From contig CAKPXF010000010.1 of the NCBI GenBank assembly GCA_934201705.1, positions 19,506 through 83,505 of the forward strand: 64,000 nucleotides of DNA, given 5' to 3'. The first letter of the stretch is position 1. The number at the start of each line of letters is the position of its first letter. Position numbers and translations under genes: made by a program. This document shows positions 45,991-54,720 of this stretch, piece after piece. This DNA is from an uncultured Bacilli bacterium (GTDB lineage: Bacteria > Bacillota_I > Bacilli_A > RFN20 > CAG-631). Below the pieces are notes generated by a model, which had not been told where the DNA came from, searched no databases, and saw only the letters and a program-made list of their open reading frames with translations.

Positions 45991-47685
45991 ATGAAAAAAA
46001 CTACAAAATTCTTTATTTTTGCATTATGTGTAAGTTCAATACCTGCTTTAATTCAAAATACTAGTGATGTTAATGCTGAAAATGATACAGTAATTGAAGC
46101 TTTTGCACATTATGAATTTAATGATGCTTCAAATCCTGGAAAGGATTCTTCAAAGCATGGATTTGATTTAGTTAAGCAAGTAACATCAGCTAACCAAGAT
46201 GCTATGCAAGTTTTAAAAGATGGCGATGATAGTTATGTTTCTATTAGACGTGATCAATATGCAACGGGTGTTTCAAAAAACACTGGTGCATACCTATATG
46301 CTCCTCAACAAGGAAATACAAGTTATGATTTTTCTGATATGATTAATGGTTCATATACTTTCTCTGCAACATTTAAATCAGATAATTCAATTGGCCATGG
46401 TGATGTTTATGCTATATCATTTGGTCGATATAATTCATGCTTTACAATAGTACCATGGGCTAATAAATTACAAATTCAAGTTAATAGCTTTGATTTTGCT
46501 GAAGGTACAACTGATGAAGAAAAGCAACAATTCTGTGAAACAAACGTTTTAAATTATACAATTTCAACTATTGATTGGACTAATGTTACAGTTTCTGCTG
46601 ATGCTGATACTAAAAAATGTAGAATTTTTATCAATGGTAATTTAATGGAAGAAGTTACTTTACCAGGTGTTAGATTAACTACAAGTCATGATGATTATAC
46701 ATTTGCTATTGGTGCTCAATGTAATATTTATGGTAATTCAGCAACTCAATATGGAAATGTTGATGTTAAAAATCTTCAATTATATGATTGTGCATTATCT
46801 GATGCCAATGTAGCTAAGCTTATTAGTGGTGAACAACCAACGCTTAATTTACAAGGTGAAGGTACAGTATACGTTGAGTCAATTAGTGAGGTTGATTTAA
46901 CAACTATTGATGCTCAAATTACTGATGTTAATACAATTGATAATTTATTAACAAATGGCTTACCAAATAAATTAAAAGCAAAAACTTCTAATAATATTGA
47001 AAGAAGCTATCCAGTATATTGGTATAAAACTAACAATTCAACAATTAAAGGCTATTTACAAACTGGTGTTATTAATCCACAATTAAAAGAAGTTGAAATT
47101 CCATATAACTATACATGTAAGTTTGCTTACGATGAAGACATTATTTCATTAAAAGAAGTTAAACTTGATGGTAAGGATTTTACTCCAGGTACTGCAATTG
47201 ATTCTAAAAAGCATTTAATTACATTTAAAATTGATGCTAAAAATGGAGCTAAAGTTAATAGCGTTGAATACTATGGTATGGAATGGGATGCAGAAGATGA
47301 TGGAACATATTATATTGATATTGCTGAAGGTGCATTAATTACTATTGATGCTTCATTACCAAAATATAAGATTACTTATATGGATGGTGATGAAAAGTTA
47401 GGTACTAGCACTTACACAGAAAATGGAAATGAAAAGCTATCTACATTTACTAAAGAAGGCTATACATTCGTTGGTTGGTATACTGATAAAGAATTAACAA
47501 AAGAGTATAGTGCTATTGATTATGCTAATCCAACTGATTTAACTTTATATGCAAAATGGGAAGAAGTAAAAAATAATGATGATAACAACAATACAAGTAA
47601 AGGTTGTAAGGGAGATGTTGCATTTTCATTTATGGGATTAGTTTCTATTGCAGGAGCTTTAATAATCTCTAAAAAAAGAAAATAA
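45991..47685 (+). CDS. LamG/Flg_new surface protein with Cys-containing C-terminal anchor
   Basis: 564 aa. A signal peptide (MKKTTKFFIFALCVSSIPALI) is followed by one LamG domain (about 40-270) of the same type as in the preceding surface protein (both start YEFNDASNPGKDS or close), beta-rich regions, and a Listeria-Bacteroides repeat (Flg_new: KEGYTFVGWYTDKE, LTLYAKWEE) near 470-525. The end is GCKGDVAFSFMGLVSIAG (Cys near 539), a hydrophobic stretch and KKRK. It is probably a glycan-binding or cell-surface scaffold protein. No catalytic signature was seen. A strong terminator follows. Confidence 0.78.
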   Translation: MKKTTKFFIFALCVSSIPALIQNTSDVNAENDTVIEAFAHYEFNDASNPGKDSSKHGFDLVKQVTSANQDAMQVLKDGDDSYVSIRRDQYATGVSKNTGAYLYAPQQGNTSYDFSDMINGSYTFSATFKSDNSIGHGDVYAISFGRYNSCFTIVPWANKLQIQVNSFDFAEGTTDEEKQQFCETNVLNYTISTIDWTNVTVSADADTKKCRIFINGNLMEEVTLPGVRLTTSHDDYTFAIGAQCNIYGNSATQYGNVDVKNLQLYDCALSDANVAKLISGEQPTLNLQGEGTVYVESISEVDLTTIDAQITDVNTIDNLLTNGLPNKLKAKTSNNIERSYPVYWYKTNNSTIKGYLQTGVINPQLKEVEIPYNYTCKFAYDEDIISLKEVKLDGKDFTPGTAIDSKKHLITFKIDAKNGAKVNSVEYYGMEWDAEDDGTYYIDIAEGALITIDASLPKYKITYMDGDEKLGTSTYTENGNEKLSTFTKEGYTFVGWYTDKELTKEYSAIDYANPTDLTLYAKWEEVKNNDDNNNTSKGCKGDVAFSFMGLVSIAGALIISKKRK

Positions 47686-47700
47686 TAAAGAAAGAGTAAG

Positions 47701-47738
47701 ACATATTTCCTGATATTTTTCAGGAAATATGTTTTTAT
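47701..47738 (+). terminator. Terminator inside the glycan locus
   Basis: A perfect 12-bp stem, ACATATTTCCTG (47701-47712) and CAGGAAATATGT (47721-47732), followed by TTTTTAT. It separates the surface/binding-protein genes from the enzymes and permeases; the next ATG is only 10 bases downstream, so read-through is likely used to set ratios. Confidence 0.85.
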
Positions 47739-47748
47739 AGGAAAAGAT

Positions 47749-49365
47749 ATGAAAAAAGAAGTCAAAAAAATATTAAGCTTATGTTTTAGCATAATGATGA
47801 TTACATTAACTAATTCGTGTAATCAAGTAAATAATAGCAATGATGCTTCTTTAACTTCTTTTGAAAGTGTAAATTATGAAAATATAAATACAATAGAAGA
47901 TATTAATACTTATCAAGGAGAAGTTAAAAAGAACTCAAAAAACAATGATGATCCTGTTGAAAATGGCGTTATTAATTGCCCTTATTATACTTTAAGCGTT
48001 AATGGAAAAGATGTTAATGTTTATTCAACTCGTTGTGCAATGAGTGTTCACTCATTTGCTTGGATTGATGTTTTAAATAGTAAAGACATTAAACTTGATG
48101 TTTCACTTAAATTAAAGAATAAACACAAAAATGTTGTAGTTTTACCATTAAGCAGCAAAGTTGAAGCAACTATAAAGGATGATGAAGTAAAAGCCACAAT
48201 TACATCTTTAGGAAGTTTTTCATTTGCTTTTGATAAGAAAGTAAATGAAGGATTAACAATTTATGTATCTTTAAAAGAAGAATTAAAAAATGAAAATAAT
48301 TATAATGTTTCTACTTTTGAGCCAAATAGTTATACAATAGCACAAACTGATTTTAAAGATACTAATACAGTTTATTATTTTAAAAAAGGAACATATACTA
48401 TTTCCTCAATTAATCTTCCATCAAATAGTATTTTATATTTTGAAAGTGGCTGTTATTTTAAGGTGGTAGGAGAAACACCCAAGGATGCTTATGCTGGTAT
48501 TCGTAGTACTGGTACAGAAAATATAAATATTTATGGAAGAGCTATATTTGATTTTTCGGCAAATCAAGGCGGAGATGCTACAGTAAAAGGCGTTTTTAAC
48601 TTTATGAATGTTTCAAATGTAAGATTTAGCGGAATAACAGTTATTAATTCTAATAGCTGGTCAGTATGCTTTACAAATAGTGACAATGTTTTAGTTGAAA
48701 AGATTATGATTTTTGGCTATAGAACATATTCTGATGGAATTATGCTTTCTGATTGTCAAGATAGTGTTGTTAGAAATTGCTTTGTACGTACTGGTGATGA
48801 TGCAATTGAAGCTAAATCAACAGGAAGTGAAGAAAGTAATAATTTATTATATGAAAATAATGCTGTTTGGACAGATAAAGCTAGAGCATATGGTTGTATT
48901 TATGAATCAAATAAGAATATGGATAATATAGTCTTTAGAAATAATTCTGTTGGCTTTGCTTTAGCTACATGGACTGATAGACTTGGTTGTTTATCTGTTG
49001 CTATGGGTACAAGAAGAACGACTGTTTGGCAAAATATTCATTTTGAAGATATTGAAATATACATGGCATATCATGCTTTAATGAATATCACATTAGCAGA
49101 TGATATAAGTAATGGAACTGATGGAGGAACAGCTAAAAATATTTATTTTAAAAACATTAATGCTTATAGGGCATATGGATTAGCTTTAAGAATAAATGTT
49201 TTAAAAGGTTCAACACTAGGTAAAGTATATTTAGATAATATTAAATATAATGAAAAAGAATTAGAAGAAAAAAACTTAGATAATAAAGATGAAGTAAATA
49301 TTACTCATTATGATGCTTCATGGTCAAAGAAACTAAATATAAAAGTTAATACTCTAACTGACTAA
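47749..49365 (+). CDS. GH28-like right-handed beta-helix lipoprotein (paralogue 1)
   Basis: 538 aa with lipobox TNSC. Residues about 65-190 form a beta-sandwich (LSVNGKDVNVYSTRC, SVHSFAWIDV) common in front of GH28-type enzymes. Residues about 215-510 are a parallel beta-helix with many NI, NV and NN turns. The helix carries TYSDGIMLSDC (D329) and RTGDDAIEAKS (D350, D351), the arrangement of the catalytic aspartates in GH28 polygalacturonases and relatives; the exact NTD/GHG/RIK blocks are not matched. Pectin-type or other glycan hydrolysis at the cell surface is likely. Paralogues follow at 51290 and 52972. Confidence 0.72.
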   Translation: MKKEVKKILSLCFSIMMITLTNSCNQVNNSNDASLTSFESVNYENINTIEDINTYQGEVKKNSKNNDDPVENGVINCPYYTLSVNGKDVNVYSTRCAMSVHSFAWIDVLNSKDIKLDVSLKLKNKHKNVVVLPLSSKVEATIKDDEVKATITSLGSFSFAFDKKVNEGLTIYVSLKEELKNENNYNVSTFEPNSYTIAQTDFKDTNTVYYFKKGTYTISSINLPSNSILYFESGCYFKVVGETPKDAYAGIRSTGTENINIYGRAIFDFSANQGGDATVKGVFNFMNVSNVRFSGITVINSNSWSVCFTNSDNVLVEKIMIFGYRTYSDGIMLSDCQDSVVRNCFVRTGDDAIEAKSTGSEESNNLLYENNAVWTDKARAYGCIYESNKNMDNIVFRNNSVGFALATWTDRLGCLSVAMGTRRTTVWQNIHFEDIEIYMAYHALMNITLADDISNGTDGGTAKNIYFKNINAYRAYGLALRINVLKGSTLGKVYLDNIKYNEKELEEKNLDNKDEVNITHYDASWSKKLNIKVNTLTD

Positions 49366-49392
49366 AAGATGTTTTAAAGGAGTGTGGTGTAA

Positions 49393-50358
49393 ATGAAACA
49401 AAAAAAGAATGATTGTAATGATACAATTACTTACAATAAAACCAGAGGGCAAGTAATACTAGGAAGAATGAAAAAAAATAGAGAAATCTATTTAATGCTT
49501 ATTCCAGTCATGTTATTTTTCATAATTTTTAGTTATGTTCCAATGTATGGAATATTAATTGCTTGGAAAGATTTTTTACCTAAAAAAGGAATCATTGGCA
49601 GTAATTGGGTAGGTTGGAAATGGTTTAAAATGTTTTTTGAAAGGCCAGAGATGCTAAGAGCCTTAAAAAATACAATTATTATTAGTGGGCTTAAGATAAT
49701 TTTTTGTTTCCCGGCACCAATTATATTAGCTTTATTAATTAATGAGGTGCATAGTGAAAAATTCAAGAAAGTTATTCAATGGGCTGTTTATTTACCTTAT
49801 TTTATTAACTGGGTTGTAATCGGTGGAATTGTTAAGCAAATGCTTGCTGTTGATGATGGCTTGTTTAATAATATTAGAGAAGCTTTGGGCTTAAGCAGGG
49901 TAGCATTTTTATTAACGGATAGATACTTTTATGTAATTTTAATTTTAGCGGAATTATGGAAAGGTGTTGGCTGGGGAACAGTTATTTATACAGCTGGTAT
50001 TTCCGGAATTGATCAATCAATGTATGAAGCTGCTCGTATTGATGGTTGTAATAGATTTCAGCTTGTTAGTAAAATTACTTTGCCAAGTTTAATACCATTG
50101 ATTGTAGTAATGCTTATTATGCAAATTGGGAATATAATGAATGCTGGCTTTGATTCGGTATATAACCTATATAATTCATCTATATTAAATGTTTCGGAAA
50201 TTATTGATACTTTAATTTATAGTAGGGCTCAAAGCCAATATTATGAATTTTCAACAGCAGTAGGCTTATTTAAAAATGTTGTAAACTTTATGCTATTAAT
50301 CTTTGCAAATTATTGGACTAAAAAGATTAATGGTTATAGTATGTATACACTTGATTAA
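49393..50358 (+). CDS. LplB-type sugar ABC transporter permease
   Basis: A 321-aa permease of the MalF-like LplB group: a Lys/Arg-rich N-terminus, six helices starting with YLMLIPVMLFFIIFSYVPMYG, the typical FKMFFERPEMLRALKNT loop, and the coupling motif SMYEAARIDGCNRFQLVSKITLPSL. It pairs with the LplC gene immediately downstream and the LplA-type lipoprotein at 44183 to import oligosaccharides. AAAGGAG precedes the ATG. Confidence 0.92.
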   Translation: MKQKKNDCNDTITYNKTRGQVILGRMKKNREIYLMLIPVMLFFIIFSYVPMYGILIAWKDFLPKKGIIGSNWVGWKWFKMFFERPEMLRALKNTIIISGLKIIFCFPAPIILALLINEVHSEKFKKVIQWAVYLPYFINWVVIGGIVKQMLAVDDGLFNNIREALGLSRVAFLLTDRYFYVILILAELWKGVGWGTVIYTAGISGIDQSMYEAARIDGCNRFQLVSKITLPSLIPLIVVMLIMQIGNIMNAGFDSVYNLYNSSILNVSEIIDTLIYSRAQSQYYEFSTAVGLFKNVVNFMLLIFANYWTKKINGYSMYTLD

Positions 50359-50372
50359 AAGGAGGGTTAATT

Positions 50373-51285
50373 ATGAATAATGTAGCAACTTATAATAACA
50401 TTAATGTTACTAAAAAGAAAAGAATATCTATTTTTGATATACTAAACTATATATTTTTAACGCTTCTTGCATTAATTTGCCTTTTCCCAGTAGTTTATGA
50501 AATATTGCTTTCAGTTTCGTCAAAACAAGATTATTTAAATGCAACAGTAATGGTACTTCCATTTCATTTTAATGTAGAATCTTATAAGTATATTTTCGGA
50601 CAAGGTAGAGTTTTAAAAGCCTTAGGAATATCTTTATTAACTACAATTGTTTGGAACAGCATACTCAATGCTTTTAACATGCTTTGGTGCTTATGCATTT
50701 ACTAAAAAGAATGTTCCAGGATTAAAAATATTTTTTACAATAATAATTATAACAATGTTCTTTGGCGGAGGAATTATCCCATTTTATTTAACAGTAAAAT
50801 CAATTATTGGTATTAATAATTTATGGTGTTTAATTATCCCATTTGGAATAAATGCCTTTAACTTAATTATTATGCGTAATTTCTTCTCTCAAGTACCAAA
50901 TGAAATTATCGAATCAGCAAAGCTTGATGGAGCAAGTGAATTTAGAATTTTATTTCAAATAATTATTCCTTTATCAAAATCTGGTATTGCTACAATTGTC
51001 TTATGGTATGTAGTATCTTATTGGGATGCTTGGTATTGGCCATCATTTTTCCTATCAAAGCGTACTGATTTATATCCTTTAGCCTTAGAGTTAAGAAATT
51101 TATTACAAGGACTAGATGGCTCTAATCCTGTCGATCCAGGAACAGGACTTGATGGAACTCAACTATTTGGTCAAGGGCAAAATGCAGCTACAATAGTAAT
51201 ATCAATATTGCCTATATTGATTTTCTATCCATTTATTCAAAAATATTTTGTAAAGGGCGTTATGTTAGGATCAGTGAAAGGATAA
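50373..51285 (+). pseudogene. LplC-type sugar ABC transporter permease, frameshifted
   Basis: The first frame (50373-50705) gives a normal LplC start through LKALGISLLTTIV, then drifts into NSILNAFNML and a stop. A second frame resumes exactly at TTIVGTAYSMLLTCFGAYAFTKK and runs to 51285, including the coupling motif IIESAKLDGASEFRILFQIIIPL. Removing one T from GTTTGG at 50649-50654 restores one continuous frame of about 303 codons. The break lies between helices 2 and 3. Either the gene is newly inactivated or the base is a sequence error; with a loss the transporter of this locus would be non-functional. Confidence 0.88.
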
Positions 51286-51289
51286 ATAT

Positions 51290-52969
51290 ATGAAAAATAA
51301 TTATTTAGCAATATTAATGGTTTTATTATCATGCTCTTTAGGTGCGTGTAATTCAAGCCAAAATAGTGAAATAATAAATGATAGTTCAAGTGATATGAAA
51401 GAAAGTAATTGTGAAGTATATGCAACTGAATATGCAAATATAAAAGAATGTAATGATTTAAATGCTTATCAAAGTGATGTTTCTACAAATCTACCAGTAG
51501 AGAATGGGGTTATTATTAGTCCATATTATAATTTAAAAATAAATGAAAAAGATATTCCAGTTTATGCTACAAGAACAGCTAATACAATTCATTCATTTGC
51601 TTATTTAGATGTTGATGTAAAAGACGATAATAATGAATTTAATTTAAACGTTGAAGTTTCTACTAAAAAAGCGAGTTCTGTATTAAATAAAAAGAATGCT
51701 AAAGTAGTAGTACTTCCACAAAAAAGAAATGTAAAAGCTTCAATAAATGATAAGAAAATTACAGCAAATATTAGTGAATTTGGAAGCTACTCATTTGCTT
51801 TTAATACTAAGCAAGATGAGGCTTTAACAATAATTGTTGCTAAAAAAGAAAATAAAAAAGAAATATTTAATGATAAGGAAGTTATTTATATAAATCCTGA
51901 TGATTATTCAAGCAATGAAAGAAGAAATGAAACTTTATTTGAAGAAGCTAATAAGGTTTATTATTTTAAAGAAGGAAGATATCAAATTGATAAAATAACT
52001 GTTCCTGAAAATAGTGTTTTATATTTAGAGCAAGGAGCTTATTTAGAAATTATTCCAACAACCTCACAAGCTGCTATTCAATCAATTGGTGAAAGTAATA
52101 TAGTTGTAGCCGGACGTGGCTTAATTGATTATTCAGCATGTTGTGGGGGAGAAGTACCAGCGCCTTATTATAATAATAAAGGTGGGTTAATTTTTACAAA
52201 TGTCACAAATATTGATTTTAGTGGTATCACTGTTATCAATTCCCAAACATGGACATTATGCTTAAATGATTGTAAAGAAATTAAGGTTCATGATTGCTTG
52301 TTTTTTGGCTATCGTGTTTATTCAGATGGAATAATGCTATCTGATTGTAAAAATGCTGTAGTATATCAAAACTTTGTACGTACAGGTGATGATGCTTTTG
52401 AAACAAAATCAACAACTTCAACTGGGTTAACTGAAAATGTTTATTTTAAAAACAATGATGCTTGGACTGATAAGGGCGTTGCTTATGGTTGCATTTATGA
52501 AAGTAATCATGATACTAGTGATGTTCATTTTGAGGATAATACAGTTGGTTTTGCTTTGGGAACATGGAGTAATCATTTGGGTTGCTTAGTTATTCAAATG
52601 GGCAATAGAAAAGGTGCAAAAATTTATGATATAACATTTAACAATATTGAAATTTATGCAAGCCATAATCAAGCTATTATGAATATATTTATTGGCGGAA
52701 GTGGTGGTAGAGGTGAAGGATATGGTATTGTTAAAGATATATATTTTAAAAATGTTACAGCAAGAAGAAATTATGGAGCATTTTTAAATCTTAGAACCTA
52801 TGATAGCGAGAATTGCTTTATTTATGATGTATATGTTGATAATGTTAGATCTAATGATATTTTATTAACAAGTGAAAATTATAAGACAGAAGGCTATATT
52901 ACAGATAATGTAGTTGGTGGATATAATTTTAAACGTTTAAGAATTAATACATTAACAGAAGGAGAATAA
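51290..52969 (+). CDS. GH28-like beta-helix lipoprotein (paralogue 2)
   Basis: 559 aa, starting 4 bases after lplC. Lipobox LGAC, then a Ser/Asn-rich linker, the same N-terminal beta-sandwich (YNLKINEKDIPVYATRT, TIHSFAYLDV) and a beta-helix with VYSDGIMLSDC and RTGDDAFETKS in the positions of the catalytic Asp residues. The helix continues through WTDKGVAYGCIYES and FALGTWSNHLGCLVIQMG. It is clearly paralogous to the proteins at 47749 and 52972 but diverged, which suggests different linkages or chain lengths of the same glycan. Extracellular and membrane-anchored. Confidence 0.72.
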   Translation: MKNNYLAILMVLLSCSLGACNSSQNSEIINDSSSDMKESNCEVYATEYANIKECNDLNAYQSDVSTNLPVENGVIISPYYNLKINEKDIPVYATRTANTIHSFAYLDVDVKDDNNEFNLNVEVSTKKASSVLNKKNAKVVVLPQKRNVKASINDKKITANISEFGSYSFAFNTKQDEALTIIVAKKENKKEIFNDKEVIYINPDDYSSNERRNETLFEEANKVYYFKEGRYQIDKITVPENSVLYLEQGAYLEIIPTTSQAAIQSIGESNIVVAGRGLIDYSACCGGEVPAPYYNNKGGLIFTNVTNIDFSGITVINSQTWTLCLNDCKEIKVHDCLFFGYRVYSDGIMLSDCKNAVVYQNFVRTGDDAFETKSTTSTGLTENVYFKNNDAWTDKGVAYGCIYESNHDTSDVHFEDNTVGFALGTWSNHLGCLVIQMGNRKGAKIYDITFNNIEIYASHNQAIMNIFIGGSGGRGEGYGIVKDIYFKNVTARRNYGAFLNLRTYDSENCFIYDVYVDNVRSNDILLTSENYKTEGYITDNVVGGYNFKRLRINTLTEGE

Positions 52970-52971
52970 CT

Positions 52972-54657
52972 ATGATTAATAAAAAAATACTAATAGCTAT
53001 ACCTTTAATTCTTTTAAATATAAATGGTTGTAATAATAATGAAAATGAATCATCCTTAAGTACTTCTTCAACAGCTGAGGAAACTTCATCGTCTCAAACA
53101 ACAGCTACTTTTACAAAAATACATAAGGTTTCTTATAATGAAGTAAATGTTCAAAAGGATATGGATAAATTTTATAATGAGACTAAAAATGCTAAAGGAA
53201 GTTCAAATGATAATCCTCTTGATTATGGCTTTGTAAATAGTGTTTGGCATGAACTTAAAATTAATAATGAAAAGATTAATGTGTATTCAGCAAGATGTGG
53301 TTATGGTATTCATTCATTTGCTTGGATTGACGTTGAAACTGATGGTGATTTCACTTTAGATATTGATTTAACATTACTAAGTGGTAGCTATTCTAAAGTT
53401 ACAGTTTTACCTGAAAAGGAAAATGTAAAAGCTTCAATAAATGGAAGTGAAGTATCATCAAAAATAACATCGTATGGTAATTTCTCATTTGTTTTTGATG
53501 AATTACCTTATATGGCAATGACTTTATATGTAGCACCATATAGTAAAGTAGAAACAATAAGTGGTTACGAAACTGTTACTATTAATCCTGGCGTATATAA
53601 TAACATAGATAATTCTTTAGAATTTAAAAACGGGAATACTATTTATGTTTTTAAAAGTGGAGTATATGACATTACAAGTATCAATGTTCCAAGTGATAGC
53701 GTTATATATTTTGAAAGAGGTTGTTATTTTAGAGTTTTTGAAGGATTTGATAAGGATTATAAAGCTGCAATTACATCAACTGGTAATAATGTAAAAATTG
53801 AAGGAAGAGCTTTATTTGATTTTTCAAAATGCATGGGTGGCGATAATAAAACTAAAGGTGTTTATTCATTTAGTGGTGAAAACATTCATGTTGAAGGATT
53901 AATTACAATTAATTCAAATAACTGGTCTTTATGTTTCAATGCAGCTAAAAAGGCAGAGGTTGAAAGATGTATGTTCTTTTCTTATAGAACGTATTCAGAT
54001 GGTGTTATGTTTTCTGATTCACAAGATTGTGTGGCTCGTGATTGCTTTGTACGTACTGGCGATGATGCTATGGAGGTTAAAGCATTTTCAACAACTTCTA
54101 GTCAAACGAATAATGTTTTATTTGAAAACAATAGTGTTTGGACTGATAAAGGCATTGCATATGGATGTATATATGAAAGTGTCCATGATGTTGAAAATGT
54201 TTACTTTAAAAACAATTCAGTAGGTTTTGCACAAGCATCATGGAGTGAGCATTTAGGTTGTTTAGTTATTCAAATGGGATCAATGAAGCAATCAACATGG
54301 CATGATGTTTACTTTGAAAATATTGAAATATACAAAACTTCATGCTCAATGATAAGCTTATATAATAGAGCTTTAAATGCTACTGAAGGTGGAAAAATAA
54401 AAGATATTTATTTCAAAAATGTTGTTGCAAAATATGTAAATGTAATTAATTTACCTGTTTATGGTATTAATATTGTAATTAGATTAGGTAATGGAGCAGA
54501 TTTTAGAAATAGTGTAATTGGTAATGCTTATATCGATAATTGTAGTTTTGAAGGGACATTAATTGATGAAGATAATTATAAACAATTTACTAATATAGCC
54601 TTAGATGATAATGCAAAATTTTCTACTAAAAACATTATTATTAATTCGTTAGCATAA
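52972..54657 (+). CDS. GH28-like beta-helix lipoprotein (paralogue 3)
   Basis: 561 aa, 2 bases after paralogue 2, with AAGGAG upstream. Signal peptide with lipobox NGC (LLNINGC), a Ser/Thr-rich linker, the beta-sandwich (GIHSFAWIDV) and the beta-helix with TYSDGVMFSD and RTGDDAMEVKA. It keeps the aspartates of the other two copies. The loops after residue 460 differ most from paralogues 1 and 2. It likely acts outside the cell on the same polymer. Confidence 0.72.
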   Translation: MINKKILIAIPLILLNINGCNNNENESSLSTSSTAEETSSSQTTATFTKIHKVSYNEVNVQKDMDKFYNETKNAKGSSNDNPLDYGFVNSVWHELKINNEKINVYSARCGYGIHSFAWIDVETDGDFTLDIDLTLLSGSYSKVTVLPEKENVKASINGSEVSSKITSYGNFSFVFDELPYMAMTLYVAPYSKVETISGYETVTINPGVYNNIDNSLEFKNGNTIYVFKSGVYDITSINVPSDSVIYFERGCYFRVFEGFDKDYKAAITSTGNNVKIEGRALFDFSKCMGGDNKTKGVYSFSGENIHVEGLITINSNNWSLCFNAAKKAEVERCMFFSYRTYSDGVMFSDSQDCVARDCFVRTGDDAMEVKAFSTTSSQTNNVLFENNSVWTDKGIAYGCIYESVHDVENVYFKNNSVGFAQASWSEHLGCLVIQMGSMKQSTWHDVYFENIEIYKTSCSMISLYNRALNATEGGKIKDIYFKNVVAKYVNVINLPVYGINIVIRLGNGADFRNSVIGNAYIDNCSFEGTLIDEDNYKQFTNIALDDNAKFSTKNIIINSLA

Positions 54658-54673
54658 TGTTTAAATCATCTAG

Positions 54674-54720
54674 AAAGGAGAATTAATTTAATTGTGGTTA
54701 ATTAAATTATATATAGATAT
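54674..54720 (+). promoter_or_regulatory. Distant ribosome site and AT-rich hairpin before the GH36 gene
   Basis: AAAGGAG (54674-54680) is 40 bases from the ATG at 54721. Between them 54684-54693 pairs with 54700-54709 (10 bp, loop GTGGTT). Folding would bring the distance to about 14 bases. An in-frame GTG in the loop (54694) is followed by a stop after three codons, so translation from it would give only M-V-N. Confidence 0.45.
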
